Below, one piece after another: positions 46,901 through 59,300 of a DNA stretch of 64,000 nt. Source of the DNA: Aquanectria penicillioides (Eukaryota > Ascomycota > Sordariomycetes > Hypocreales > Nectriaceae); assembly GCA_003415625.1 (NCBI GenBank), contig PYIU01000004.1:4588001-4652000 (forward strand). Direction: 5' to 3'. Under the pieces are notes generated by a model that was not told where the DNA came from, made no database searches, and worked only from the letters and a program-made list of their open reading frames with translations. Made by a program: the position numbers and the translations under genes. How positions within the stretch are numbered: the stretch's first letter is position 1; the number at the start of each line of letters is the position of its first letter.

Positions 46901-49900
46901 TTCACTGGCTCGAGTGCTAACATCAACCAACTCGAAGCCCGCGGTTCTGAGGAGTCGGCCCCATGATGAAACTAGGCGACCATGTGTAGAGGGCTCGTCT
47001 GTTTGACCTTGCGCCCATTCTGGGAGAAGGCCAAATAGGAGTTGGTCGTAAAGATCATCTGGTGTTGTCTCTACAAGCAACAACTTTGCGGATGGCTTCA
47101 TCAGGCTGTGCAAATGGGCCAAAGCACCGGAGATGGACTGTGTAGTATACAAGGCCTGAGATGAAATGATGACATCGTAGCCTCCAAGCTCAAAACCCTG
47201 TGCAGTAGGATCCTGCTCAATGTTAAGCTTGTCAAACTCCAGTACATCGCTCCACTTGACAAGCTCTTCGCGGGAAGTCTCAAAGCTATCGCTTGAAGCA
47301 CTTGTGAAGTGGTATAATGTGGCCAGCGGACCACCCGACTCGGCTGTTCCCAAGGCTTCGAGCATAGAAACCGTGGCACCTTCAATACTGGCACCGATCT
47401 CAAGGATTCGAGCTCGAGGATTCTCGTGTACGATCCGACGCAAAAGCGCGGCCGCCTGTGACACGGCGGCTCTATTTGGAGTTGTTAGGGAGGCTTTGGA
47501 CGAGTGGTATTGGTCCAGCAAACCATCCCCCTCGAGCAGCTCGAAAGGAGATTTCACACCCTGTAGAAATTCTGCCAAGTGCGGTCCCAAGGAGCAAAGG
47601 AGTTTCCCCTGAATGCTACTGCGGCACACAATATCGATGTGGGACTGTCGCTTCGTCGTGTCGTCCAACAACCATTCCGCACTGACAGACTCGGACGTGG
47701 CTCTCTCCAGTTGGTCTTTCATCCATGCATACACAATGGAGCGGTGGTCGTTCAAGTTGCTGACCTCAGATTCGGGAGTGGAAGCAAGAGCCTCTTGAAT
47801 AAAGTAGAGACACACTCTGCGGAGGTTCATAGAGGTTGATTCTTCAGCTTGACCAAGCTGTCCGTTCAGCTGCTGCTCTATAGCCTGCCGAGGCGCGAGA
47901 TTCAAAGTTGGTGGAGAAGCCCATTCTATCTTGCTGCAGAGCTCCCTTTCCCAGCTGTTGGGCTCGCTGCCGGCACCGCGTCCCAGAGATCGACTGACGA
48001 GACCCTTGATTTCGAGGACAGGAGTTGCCTCAGCGGACTCTCCGTCAACAACCACAATTTCTGATTCGATGCCCTGCGCGTCGGCATGGTTGAGGAAAGT
48101 GTGGCACTTGAAGGTGTGACCTGGCTCGTGACTCATCTTGCTCGATATCCAGAGCTGGTCAATGGACTGGAACACCCTGGGGCTGTCCTGTCGGGACTCG
48201 GTGCCCGGGAGGGCAGTGAAGGTGCACTGAGCTATCGAGTCGAATGTCGCAGGATGTACCACGTGGTTGCGCGGTAGATCGTTTGGAATTGACGTGTCTG
48301 GCACCACGATAGTGCTAGTAGACTTCATCTCCCGGCCTGACTGTACGATGCTTGTGATGTCTCTGAAAGTTGGCCCATAATGAATGCCCATGGCTGTCAA
48401 TACGGCCCACATGTCCTTGGGGTCGATCTGCTTCGTGTAGGGTGCCTGAGGGTCAAGAGGCGTGCGGTTCGGTTTGTTTACTTGAATACCTAGCCCGTTG
48501 GCTTCGGCCGGGACTCCAAAATCAACTGAGATGAGACCCTGGGCATGCAGAGCCCACTGGTTGTCAGAAGTAACGGAGTAAACCTCAAACTGCTTCCAAC
48601 CACGCACGCCAATGGATTTGTCGCTGACTGGATGAAGCACGGTTTGAATCTCGACGCCCTCGGGTGTGTCTGGAACCACAAGAGCTTGCACAACCTTCAC
48701 CTCTCGCAACCTGAAGCCGGATATATCTTCCACTGTTGTTGTTTCCTCACCCCGTTCCTCCATCAGCGCCACCTGCTGCTTGATGGCCTCAACTGCCAGG
48801 GTAAGGAACCCACATCCCGGATAGAGCATATTGTTCTGGACAGAATGGTCTCTAACCCACGGAGACTCAGAAACACGGAGACAGTGTCGCCATGCCGGTG
48901 CTCCAGGATTGGTCCCGGGCACAAGCATTCCGAGTAGTTCGTGAGGAACCTGCGATCTCTCACGAAGGGCTTTGTTAACCCGGGGTTCCATCCAGTGGCT
49001 TGTCTGATGATTCCAAGGATAAGCGGGAAGATTTGTGAGCACCTGCACCTGCTTGCTTCTGCCGTGGGGAAAATTGATGGCCTCCATGTCCACCGTGTAG
49101 CCTTCTCGCACCAGGTTTGCTGCAAGGGCCTGCATGCTCTCCATGGCGTTGGTATGGCGCACCAGACAACCGTAGTAGGGTAACTTGATCCCGTCGAACT
49201 CAGGAAGCTCCAAGGTCTGCTGGATAGGACCTCCCAGAGCTGTGTGTGGACCAACCTCGACGACAAGATCCACACTGGGACCCTCCGTATCCAAGTCCCC
49301 AAGGATCATCTCCGTAAAGGAATCAATGAATTGTACTGGCTGTAACAAGCTTCTGACCCAATGCTCCGGGTCAGCAATCCTCTTGCCACTGTTGATGCGG
49401 TAGCCCGTCACTGGAGATGAGAATGCTACTGAATCCAAATACTCATTTGTATCAGTCTCGTTGGTTGGCATGCTGCGAAGTGCATCGCGGTAGTCATTGG
49501 CGGCAGGTTTCATGTGATGAGAGTGGTACGCAGTGCCCACGCGAAGGCGTCTACCAAATACGCCGTCCGCCTTCAATAGAGCCTCGAGCTCATGAATGGC
49601 AGCAATGTCACCTGCCACCGTCGTGCTGGAGGGACTGTTGATGCAGGCGACGACGGCCTTGGCACCGCATGTAAGCTTCTCCAAGTACGCTTCCGAGTCC
49701 TCACGGCCAAGGCCTACGGCAATCATGCCTCCTTCAACCGGCTTGCCGAGAGTCATATCAGCAACCAACTTGCTTCGGTAATAGGCGATTCCCATGGCCA
49801 TACGATAGCTCACGGCCCCTACAGTATAGGCAGCGGCGATTTCACCACTGGAATGGCTCGTAACGGCAGTTGGTTTCACTCCCCATGATCGAAGAAGGTT

Positions 49901-52117
49901 CACAAGCGAGATCTGCAAAGCCGTGCAAATCGGGATGCTAAAGGCAGTTCCGTTCACGTTTGTCGTTTCAGCATCGCGATTCAGCTCCTCGACGAGTGAC
50001 CAACTTGCACCGAGCAATCTCAAATAGGCGTCCGCTTCGTGAATGGATGCTTCGAAAATTGGGTAAGACATTAGTTCTCTACCCATGGCATACCACTGTG
50101 CACCCTGGCCGGTGAAAACCATGCCAATCCGAGGCTGGCGCGAGGTGCGGGATGCTCGGAACTTTGGAGTTTCTAAAGTGCTGATAACTTCACTCAAGCC
50201 AAGGGAGAGGGGAATGGGGTGTGCAGCAACCCAGGGAAAGGCTGTTCGACGTTGTCCCAGCGTGTAAACAAGCCTCTGCAGCAGCGTTTCGACATCACGT
50301 TCTGATTTGTTCTGATCAACCGCTGCAAGAAAATCTTTCAAGTTGGAGACCATCTTGGTACAGGCTTGTTCGTCCTTGGCGCTGAGAATCAAAAGTCTGG
50401 TTTCATGGCTAGCCGGGGCATGGCCATTGAGAAAGCCGTTGGTCTCGGATTTGGTGTGATTGCCATTGGCGCCGTTTGTACCGTTCGTACCGTTCGTACC
50501 GCTTGCGGCAGCGATGCCGAGAGCTCGCAACGAGGATTCCGCATCTTCCATGATAACATGAGCATTGCTTCCTCCGTATCCGAAGTTGTTGATCGAAGCA
50601 CGGCGGATGCCATTCGCAGACGAGGGCCAATTTTCTAACTCAGTAGCCACCTTGAGATTCCACGCGTCTAGATCCAGTCTTTTGTTAGGTTTCTCAAAGT
50701 TGATAGTCGGCGGAATCATGCCCCTCTCGATGGACAAGACGACCTTGAGAATGCTGGCCAGTCCGCTCGTCGCTTCTGTATGTCCGATATTTGTTTTCAC
50801 TGAGCCGATCCGAAGAGCTTGCCTTACAGATCCCCCAGGGCCTTGGAAGACTGCACCAATCGCCCCAGCCTCAATGGGATCACCAGTTGGAGTACCTGTA
50901 CCGTGGGCTTCGAAATACTGCGTATCCAGCGTATCTATTCCAGCGCTAGAATAGCATTCACGCATCAGTGCCTCCTGTGCTGCCTGGCTTGGCGATGTGA
51001 TGGTTTCTGTTTTTCCATCTTGGTTGAGAGCCGTCTCACGGATGACGGCGCGGATCGGGTCGCCTGCCGCAACCGCGTCTTTCAGTCGCTTGATGAGGAT
51101 TGTGGCCACGCCCTCGCCGCGCCCGTATCCATTTGCGCGTGAATCAAAGGTAAAACACTTTCCATCGGGCGAAAGGATGCTAACACAGGTATCAGACATG
51201 TCAGACGTGATGGCATTCAAGGGAAATAGCATACCCTAAAGATCCCATAGCCTTGAAGTTATCAGGATTTAACAGGACATTGGCGCCAGCGACGATGCTC
51301 ATATCGCTTTCTCTATTTCGTAGATTCTGAACCGCTTGGTGAAGGGCCACCAATGTTGTGGAACAACCCGTGTCTATTGTCATACTGGCCCCCTCAAATC
51401 ATAGAAATGAGATATGCGGTTGGAGGCCATGGCAGCACCAACCCCAGCAAGAAAGAATCTTGGGAGGTTATCTTCATCACGTACCAAGGAGTCTCGATAG
51501 TCATGAACAAATGTACCGGCAAACACAGATGTGTTGGTACCTGCAACCTCTGTGAGAGGAAGGCCGGCTGTGAATCAAGGGTTGAATCAGTATCCAGTCC
51601 TTGAATGCAACAAGGGATAAGTAGTAGGGATGTCAATACGAACCATTTTCTAGGGCTTCATAAACCGACTCAAGCTGGAGGCGGAACTGAGGATCCAATG
51701 TCTACAAACGTTTCTATTAGTTTCTCTACTATCAAACCGCAAAGTAGAGTGGAGAGTGAATTGTCATCGTACTGCAGCAACCTCTGCGGAAAGATTGAAA
51801 AATGCGGCATCAAACTGTCCGAGATCCTGATCTAAGAAGTGCCCACCCCGAACATTCATCTAATTTGCATCCATTAGCGCCGAACTCAAGGCAAGCTCTA
51901 GGGTTCAAGGAAGACATGCTGTGCTTAGTTTCTCATGGCTTGGATGGTAGGCCCCCGTAGCATTGAAGCGGGATGTGGGAAACTCGCTCCACGCACTTCT
52001 TCCTTCGGACAATAATTTCCATAATTCCTCAGGGCTGGACGCGTCTCCAGCAAACTTGCAGCTCAAGCCAATTACGGCTATCGGCTCGTTTACCCAAGAC
52101 TGGCCAGTAGATCCCAT
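43921..52117 (-). CDS. Highly reducing iterative type I polyketide synthase (KS-AT-DH-MT-ER-KR-ACP), frameshifted before the KR
   Basis: Minus-strand gene with at least five introns; start [20 protein letters not shown] at 52117. The KS is spread over the first exons. Its active-site Cys is in [12 protein letters not shown] (codon 51365-51363; DTG instead of the usual DTA), with [10 protein letters not shown] and [10 protein letters not shown] downstream. Exon 1 ends with a GC donor (51919). Next come the AT ([19 protein letters not shown]), DH ([17 protein letters not shown]), MT with a degraded SAM motif ([10 protein letters not shown]), ER ([11 protein letters not shown]), KR ([10 protein letters not shown]) and ACP ([10 protein letters not shown], Ser codon 44064-44062). 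The long frame containing AT to ER does not connect to the KR. At the five-G run 45140-45144 (plus strand) the frame shifts by one base, and no intron can account for it. If the shift is real, KR and ACP would be lost. An intact enzyme would make a reduced, unbranched starter for the neighbouring NR-PKS. Confidence 0.93.
50471..50503. repeat. Short tandem repeat in the KS-AT linker of the HR-PKS
   Basis: About three to four copies of a 9-bp unit (GTACCGTTC-like on the plus strand) encode a Gly-Thr-Asn repeat in the linker after the KS domain. In frame, low complexity, and likely to vary in length between strains. Confidence 0.75.
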
Positions 52118-53325
52118 GTTGAGAAGGGAGAAAGTCTATATCAGTTGAAGGACAAAAAAGGACAACGAGTGAAGGAGCTATAGGACTGAAGAAAGATGGT
52201 AGCTCCGTGACCGAATAAGTTGTACAATATGGTTTCCCAAATCTATGTGCTACGGATTGGGAGTTATAATAAACATCACTGTGGCGAACGGTCGGCAATG
52301 TAATAGCTACCAGCAATACGCAAAGGACAAATATTCAAACTGCCAATCAAACCAAGCCAAGCATATCCATTATCACGACCATCTTTCCACTATTCACTAT
52401 CTTCTGATTAAGTTCCATCTTTTGTCCGACTCGTTGTACAGAGTCCAGCATTGCTTCGTTGATAGGCAGGCCAAGACGAATCACCAGGGTTGAATCCTTC
52501 TCGTACGAGTGGGGGTGGCTCTCTGAGTTTCCCCGGAGTAAAGAAAGCGACCCCCACTTATTGAGGGATATTACTCCATGGTCTTGTACCACAGCCCTTT
52601 GTTAAGTGACGTTCCATATAGCATCTAAGCCGCCTAAGCTCGATGCTGCAGCCCAGCCCTGCTAACGTGAGCAGCAGGGGGTTCTCTCCAATCAGGCCGG
52701 AGACACGCTATGGCTCACCTGAATTGCGTCGTACCCGTTGTCTGGGCGCCTAATCGTGAATACACCACAGCTGCGCCGCCCAACGGCCGGACCCGTTGGG
52801 ATAAGGCAAATGACACAGCCGTCGTGGTGTGATCCGGCTGCAGACGGAAGGTGACTATCTTCTCAGTGCGGCTGGTCGCAAGGCGGCAGTGAAGCACCGT
52901 ACAACCGGAGTTTCTTTTTGCCTTCGCTTATCAGTCATTCGAGAAATTAACTTCTCACGGACTATAGTTGCGGGCGAGACGAGGTGCCAATGCGATCTAT
53001 GCGAAAGGGCCAAGGGGTAGAGACATAGTCCTAGAATGGATATGATTGACAATTTTTGATTTGCTCACTTTTGCATCTATATACTACATGCGTCGACTGT
53101 GAAAGAATTTACTACACTTTCTTTACTACAACAACTGGCCTCCTTATAGACTCTCGCAGGACTTTTTTGTTTCTTTCCCTCGTTCAGATTTATGCCCATT
53201 CCGCCTATTTCGGCTGATACCTACTCTGTCAAGAAGCGAGTTCGGCATCCAGCACTGATCGAGACTAGTCTTGGGGGATTCCAAGACCAGAAAATCAACC
53301 GAAATTGAGTTCGTTTCTGGCCGCC
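52118..53325. promoter_or_regulatory. Bidirectional promoter between the HR-PKS and NR-PKS genes
   Basis: About 1.2 kb separating the starts of the two divergent PKS genes. It contains the perfect inverted repeat listed separately at 52779-52800, other CGG/CCG triplets around 52690-52870, and T/C-rich stretches near 53100-53180. No coding sequence is supported. Shared control of both synthases from here is the simplest reading. Confidence 0.6.
52779..52800. promoter_or_regulatory. CCCAACGG-N6-CCGTTGGG inverted repeat, a CGG-N6-CCG type Zn2Cys6 site
   Basis: Two perfect 8-base arms face each other across a 6-base spacer (CCGGAC). The core is CGG at 52784-52786 and CCG at 52793-52795. This is the inverted CGG-N6-CCG architecture used by dimeric Zn2Cys6 proteins such as yeast Ppr1. 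It lies about 660 bp from the HR-PKS start and 530 bp from the NR-PKS start. Binding by one of the two cluster regulators is inference. Confidence 0.6.
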
Positions 53326-56300
53326 ATGGGCAGCACTGAGCAACTCGGCAAGGATGCCGCTGTTTTGCTATTTGGATCACAAGTAGCATCTCTTAGTGAT
53401 GAGTCGTTGGATGGAATTACCAAAACGCTGCTCGAGAGTCCATGCCGGAAATGGATTCTGGAAACTCTGGCTGAGCTGCCGACATATTGGGATGCTCTAG
53501 CTAAAGCAATCCCTAAGATAACAGATACTATTGGACCGGGAGGAATTCATCAGCTTCAAGGCCTTGAGTCGTGGCTTAGACATGATGGGAATATAGACAG
53601 TGCTACCCTAAAGCAGCCTTTGCCCAGCGTGGTGCTCTCGCCACTCATCGTGCTCACACAGCTAGCACAATATCGCCAATATCTCGAACTCAATCGGCCA
53701 AGTCCCCAGACTGGGGCCAAATCAGATTTACACGCAAAGGTGGTCGCGCTGGGAAAGACATCAACACTCGGGTTCTGCATGGGAATAGTAGCAGCACTTG
53801 CCCTTGCCAGCGCTCGCAACGATGAAGAACTCGACAAATACGGTTCGATAGCAGTGCGCCTTTCCATGGTCGGCGGCGCTTTGATCGACGCGCAAGATGA
53901 GTGGAATGAAGAACTAGGTATCGGTTCATCTCAATCCTTTGTCACAGCGTGGCGCAACCCAAAACAAAAGGCCGAATTGCACCGCATTGTAGACAGCCTC
54001 TCCCCAGATGCATACATCTCAGTGTTGTATGACGAAGCTCGCGAGACCGTCACAACCTCGGGTCGTGCGGCACCGCGTCTCTTACGACAGCTTCACAAGG
54101 CCGGCATCACCACCGCCGAAGTTGGATTCCATGGAGAGATCCATAGCCCCAAGCCTGAGGGCCGCGCCATCACGGACTCTGTGATGGCCTTCTTCAACTC
54201 TTTACCGGGCCTCCAGTTTCCGGACGCCGCTCAAATTGCATTGCCGAGTTACACCAACGCCGGAGACGGAAAGCCCATTGACTTGGGGGCGGGCCGTTTG
54301 CACGAGATTGCTATGCGCACCGTCTTCACCCAGCAGTGTCGGTGGTACGGGACCTTCTCCGAGGTGAAATCAACGCTTCTCGATCACAACGAAGATCTTG
54401 TGGTGTCCTTTGGTCCGGACCAGTGCGCGCCACCAACCATGGTGAGCCGTTTGGGCAGTAGATTGGTCCATTTTGCAGACTTGAAATTACCTCGCGATGC
54501 AGTGCCGCCCGCTCCCAAGGAAGAAGGGAGCCGTGTACAACAAGAGAGGAGCCAGCCCCAGCCCAGAGAACCACAGCTGCGAGACAAAAACACCACTTAC
54601 ACGGACAAGTTTTCTCTTGCGGACAAGGATGCCATTGCGGTTGTTGGAATGTCTGTCAAAGTCGCAGGTGCTGATGACTTGGACGAGTTCTCCGAGATGG
54701 TTCGTTCGGGCGTCTCCCAACACAAACTCATTCCTCCAGAACACATGAACTGTGAGTCACTATTCCGCGACAAAGAAAAGGTGCCCCAGGGTCCGTGGTA
54801 TGCCAATCTTATGCGCGATACCGATGCGTTTGACCACAAGTTCTTCAAGCGCAGCCCCCGCGAGTCGGCCACCATGGATCCGCAGCAACGTCTAATCCTA
54901 CAAGCCGCTTACCACGCAGTCGAGCAATCCGGTTACTTTACAGAAAAGTCCCGAGGCTCACAAACGGACGAAAAGGACCGAGGCCATACCGGTGTGTTTA
55001 TCGGCGTCCCAGCTCTCGATTACGACCAGAACATCTCAAGCCACGACCCGAATGCCTTCACAGCCACCGGCAACCTGTTGACGTTTGTAGCCGGAAAGGT
55101 GGCACACTTTTTCGGATGGACAGGCCCTGCGATGGTGTTGGACACTGCGTGCTCGGCTTCAGCTGTGGCAATCCATTCAGCCTGCCAGAGCCTGCTCACG
55201 GGAGAATGCTACTCGGCCCTTGCTGGCGGTTGTGCCCTCTTCCTCAACGCAGCCTGGTTCCAAAATCTAGCTGCGGCCAGCTTCCTTAGTCCTACCGGCC
55301 AGTGTAAGCCGTTTGACGCCAAGGCTGACGGATTCTGCCGTGCAGAGAGTGTTTCATGTGTTTTCCTAAAGAGAATGTCGGATGCTGTGGCCGACGGCAA
55401 TCCCATCTTTGGATGCATCCCCAGCTCCCTCGTGTATCAAAACACGAACTCCACAGCACTGTTTGTGCCCAACTCGCCGTCTCTCTCACAGCTATTCAGG
55501 GACGTCATCAAGAAGGCTCACCTGACCCCGAGTGACATCGCACTGATCGAGGCTCACGGAACGGGAACCCCTGTTGGTGACCCGGCCGAGTATGAAAGCT
55601 TCCGCGAGGTGCTGGGTGGCACTCAAGTTCGCTCTAAGCCGGTACCTCTCGGGTCGTTGAAGGGCCATATCGGCCATACCGAAGGGGTTTCTGGTGTCAA
55701 CTCACTCATCAAGGTATTGCTGATGATGCGCGAGAATTATATCCCGCCACAAGCCAGTTTCTCCAAGCTCAACCCGGCCTTCAACCCTTCGCCTTCGGAT
55801 ATGCTTGAAATCGCCACAGCGATTCGGTCATGGAGCGATGATGATGAGCGCAAAACTGCTTTGATCAGCAACTATGGCGCCGGCGGATCAAACGCAGCCA
55901 TGGTGGCCATTCAGTCGCCATTCAACGACAACGGCCTAGCATCCGCTCCGATCCGCAATCACACGGACGGACAACCACCGAGATTCCCATTTTGCATTAC
56001 AGGTCTTGACTTGAGAAGCATCAAGGCGTATGCCTCCAAGCTCGCCCTCTCAATTCAGTCTAAAACCAAAACTCCGGGAATCACATTGGCGGATTTGTCG
56101 TTCTGCATCAACCGCCTTCATAACCCAGCTCTCCCGCAAGGCCTTGTCTTTAGCTGCTCCTCCATAGCTGAATTGCAGCAGAAACTTTCACGTCTTGCCT
56201 CTGCAACCAAGCAATCCCCCAACTTGGCTGAACTCGGGTTCGAGGCCACTAAGCGCGAACGGCCTGTTATTCTCTGCTTCGGCGGTCAAGTCTCGAGGTT

Positions 56301-59300
56301 TGTCGGGTTGGATCGCAATCTCTACGACAGTGTGGCCATTCTGCGGCAACACTTGGACGCCTGTGAGGCCATCATACGGTCCGAGCCGCTCAGTCTCGGC
56401 AGCATATACCCGGACATCTTCTCTCACACCCCGTGTGAGGACCCGGTCCGGCTGCAAACAATGTTATTCGCTTTGCAATACGCGTGTGCGAAGAGTTGGA
56501 TGGATTGCGGCATCGCCGGCAAGATCGCTGCCGTTGTAGGACACAGCTTCGGCGAACTCACAGCGCTGTGCATTTCGGGTGCCCTAAGCCTCCAGGATGC
56601 CCTCAAATTGGTTGCTCGCCGCTCTCAGTTGGTCCGCGACGTATGGGGTCCGGATAAGGGCGCCATGATGGCTGTTGAGGCGGACGAGTCATTGGTGCGA
56701 GAACTTCTTGATTTGGCAAACAGTCGTCTGCAAGGTCAAGATGCGAACATTGCATGCTACAACGGTCCGCGAAGTTTTACGCTCGCGGGATCCACCGGCG
56801 CCATTGATATGGTTATCGACACTATCAACGCCAATGACAAGTTCTCAGCCGTCAAGTCCAAGAAGCTCAACGTCACCAACGCTTTTCACTCATCGCTCGT
56901 TGACCCTCTACTGGATCAGCTTGGAGAGTTTGCCGAACAGCTAGTGTTCCATGAGCCCAAGATTCCTTTCGAGAGGGCCAGCGAGACTAGGTTTTCTGGA
57001 CCCTTCACCTCGAAATTCGTTACTGATCACATGCGGAGACCGGTCTTCTTCTCCCATGCGATGCAACGTCTGTCCAAGGAGCACCCATCGGCCATCTTTC
57101 TAGAAGCAGGATCCAACTCGACCATCACCTTGATGGCGAGTCGGGCTTTGATGGGACAGAAGGCTTCTGGCAACTCTTATCACTTCCAGGCCCTCAATAT
57201 CACCAACAACCAAGGCCTAGATGGCCTTGCAGATGCAACCACTGCTCTCCTGAAGCAAGGCCTGCATATTTCATTCTGGGCGCACCATGCACTTCAGACG
57301 AATGAGTACGCTTCCATCCTCTTGCCACCCTATCAATTCGAGAAGAGTCGTCACTGGCTGGAGCAGAAATCACCTCTCAAGGCTGTTGAGAAGGCAGCGG
57401 AGCGTTTGTTGGAAACACAGGGCTTCAGTGGAGGACGGCGCAAGCTGAATCAAAACGAGAACGAGGAAGAAGACGAGAAGAGTTTGGGCTTGTGGACCTT
57501 CTTGGGATACCTAAACAGCAAGCCAGAGAAAGGAGGAAAGGGAGCGGGCAATCCCTGCTCGAATCCTCGCTTCCGTATTAACACGAGGTCTGACAAGTAT
57601 GTGGAGTTGATCTCGGGCCATGTCATTGCCGAGACCGCGCCCATATGCCCTGGGACACTCCAGGTCGACATGGCCATCGAATCGCTATTCAGTCTACACT
57701 TGGATTGGAAAGTTGACGGGTTCGTCCCTATTGTCCATGACCTCACCAACCATTCACCACTCTGTGTGGACCCCTCCCGCACCGTCTGGATTGACTTTGA
57801 GCCCATGGACCGAGATCAAACGCAATGGGCGTGGAACATCTGCAGCACAAGTCGCAGCGGTTTTGATAAGAAGCTTCCCAAAGATAAGATGCAGACGCAG
57901 TTGCACGCACGAGCGTGGTTCCAAATAAGATCACCCATGGATCCGGGATACATATCCGAGTTCGCCCGCTTCGAACGGTTGGTCAAGTATACGCAGTGCG
58001 CTGCGGTGCTGGCAGCCGCTGGTCGGGACGGAGATGGCCTCGACGTTGACGTGGTTTCAGGCCGCAACGTGTACCGTACTCTTGACCCGTACGTGAACTA
58101 CTCGGACATGTATCGCAATGTGCGCACAGTGGTTGGCTACGGCGATGATTGCGCCGGCCGTGTGGTCCGTCAACATACCGGTGAAAGCTGGCTCGAAGTG
58201 ATGCTGGACGACAGCTTCAGCCAGGTCTCGGGCATATGGGTCAACTGCATGTCAGACGGTGGCCCTGCCGATATATACATCGCCAACGGATGTCAACTGT
58301 CGATGCGATCCCCGGAGAAGGTTATCGTCTCCAAAGGGAAACAGGATATCTGGCATATATACGCACGCAACGCCCGGCAGTCTGATTCTGGCTACATTAG
58401 CGACCTTTTTGTTTTCGATGGCACGAGCGGAAAGCTGGCTGAGGTTATGATTGGAATCCAGTACTCGAAAGTGCCAAAGGAGTCTATGAGCAGAATGCTG
58501 ACGAACATGACCAAAGACAAGTCTGCGTTGAAGAAGACGACTGCCCTGGCCATGAACCAAACAACAACCGTGGCTAATTCAGGCTCTGGGGTTCCTGGGA
58601 GCAGCAGCAAGTCCAGCAGCAATGTAAAGCAAAAGGAGTCAACAGAGCGGCCTCGAAAGACAAAGGCCCCGACGAAACAAGTAGATATAAGTGACAAAGT
58701 CAAGAAGGTGGTTTCAACCGTGGCAGGAATGGATGCCAGCGATGTCACGCTTGATACTGACCTGGCTGACATTGGCATCGATTCTCTGATGGCCATGGAG
58801 CTTTCCCGCGAGATTACGGCTGTTTTCAAGTGCGAGCTCGAGCAGGCCGACTTGCTGACTGCTTCCACCGTCAGTGGGCTCATCGTGGCAATTTCTAAAG
58901 CTCTTGGAGATAACCAAGAAGAAGAAGAAGCTGTCATGGTTGAAGAATTCACTGTTCGACATGAACCAAGCAAACCCTCAGCCGATCGGCCAGATATCAC
59001 CAACAAGGTCATACAAGTAGTGTCAACAGTTGCAGGCATGGAATCTGACGACGTTACACTCGACACGGACCTTGCCGAGATCGGCATTGACTCTCTAATG
59101 GCCATGGAGCTTGCTCGCGAGATTGAGGCCGTCTTCAAGTGCACTCTGGAGCAAGGAGATTTGATACGAGCCACGAATCCGCGCCAGCTGGTTGCGCTGA
59201 TTTCCAGCACACTGGGTGGTATCGACCAAGACAGTGGTTTCGTCAGTAGTGAAGTCTCGGGCCACGATGATGGAAATCAATCTTCCTCTGATGACTGGCC

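Noticed and set aside
49840..49870. SHSSGE instead of GHSSGE in the HR-PKS AT as a sign of inactivation
   Set aside because: To my knowledge, the TSHSSGE form is common in working fungal HR-PKSs; the Ser nucleophile and His are present.
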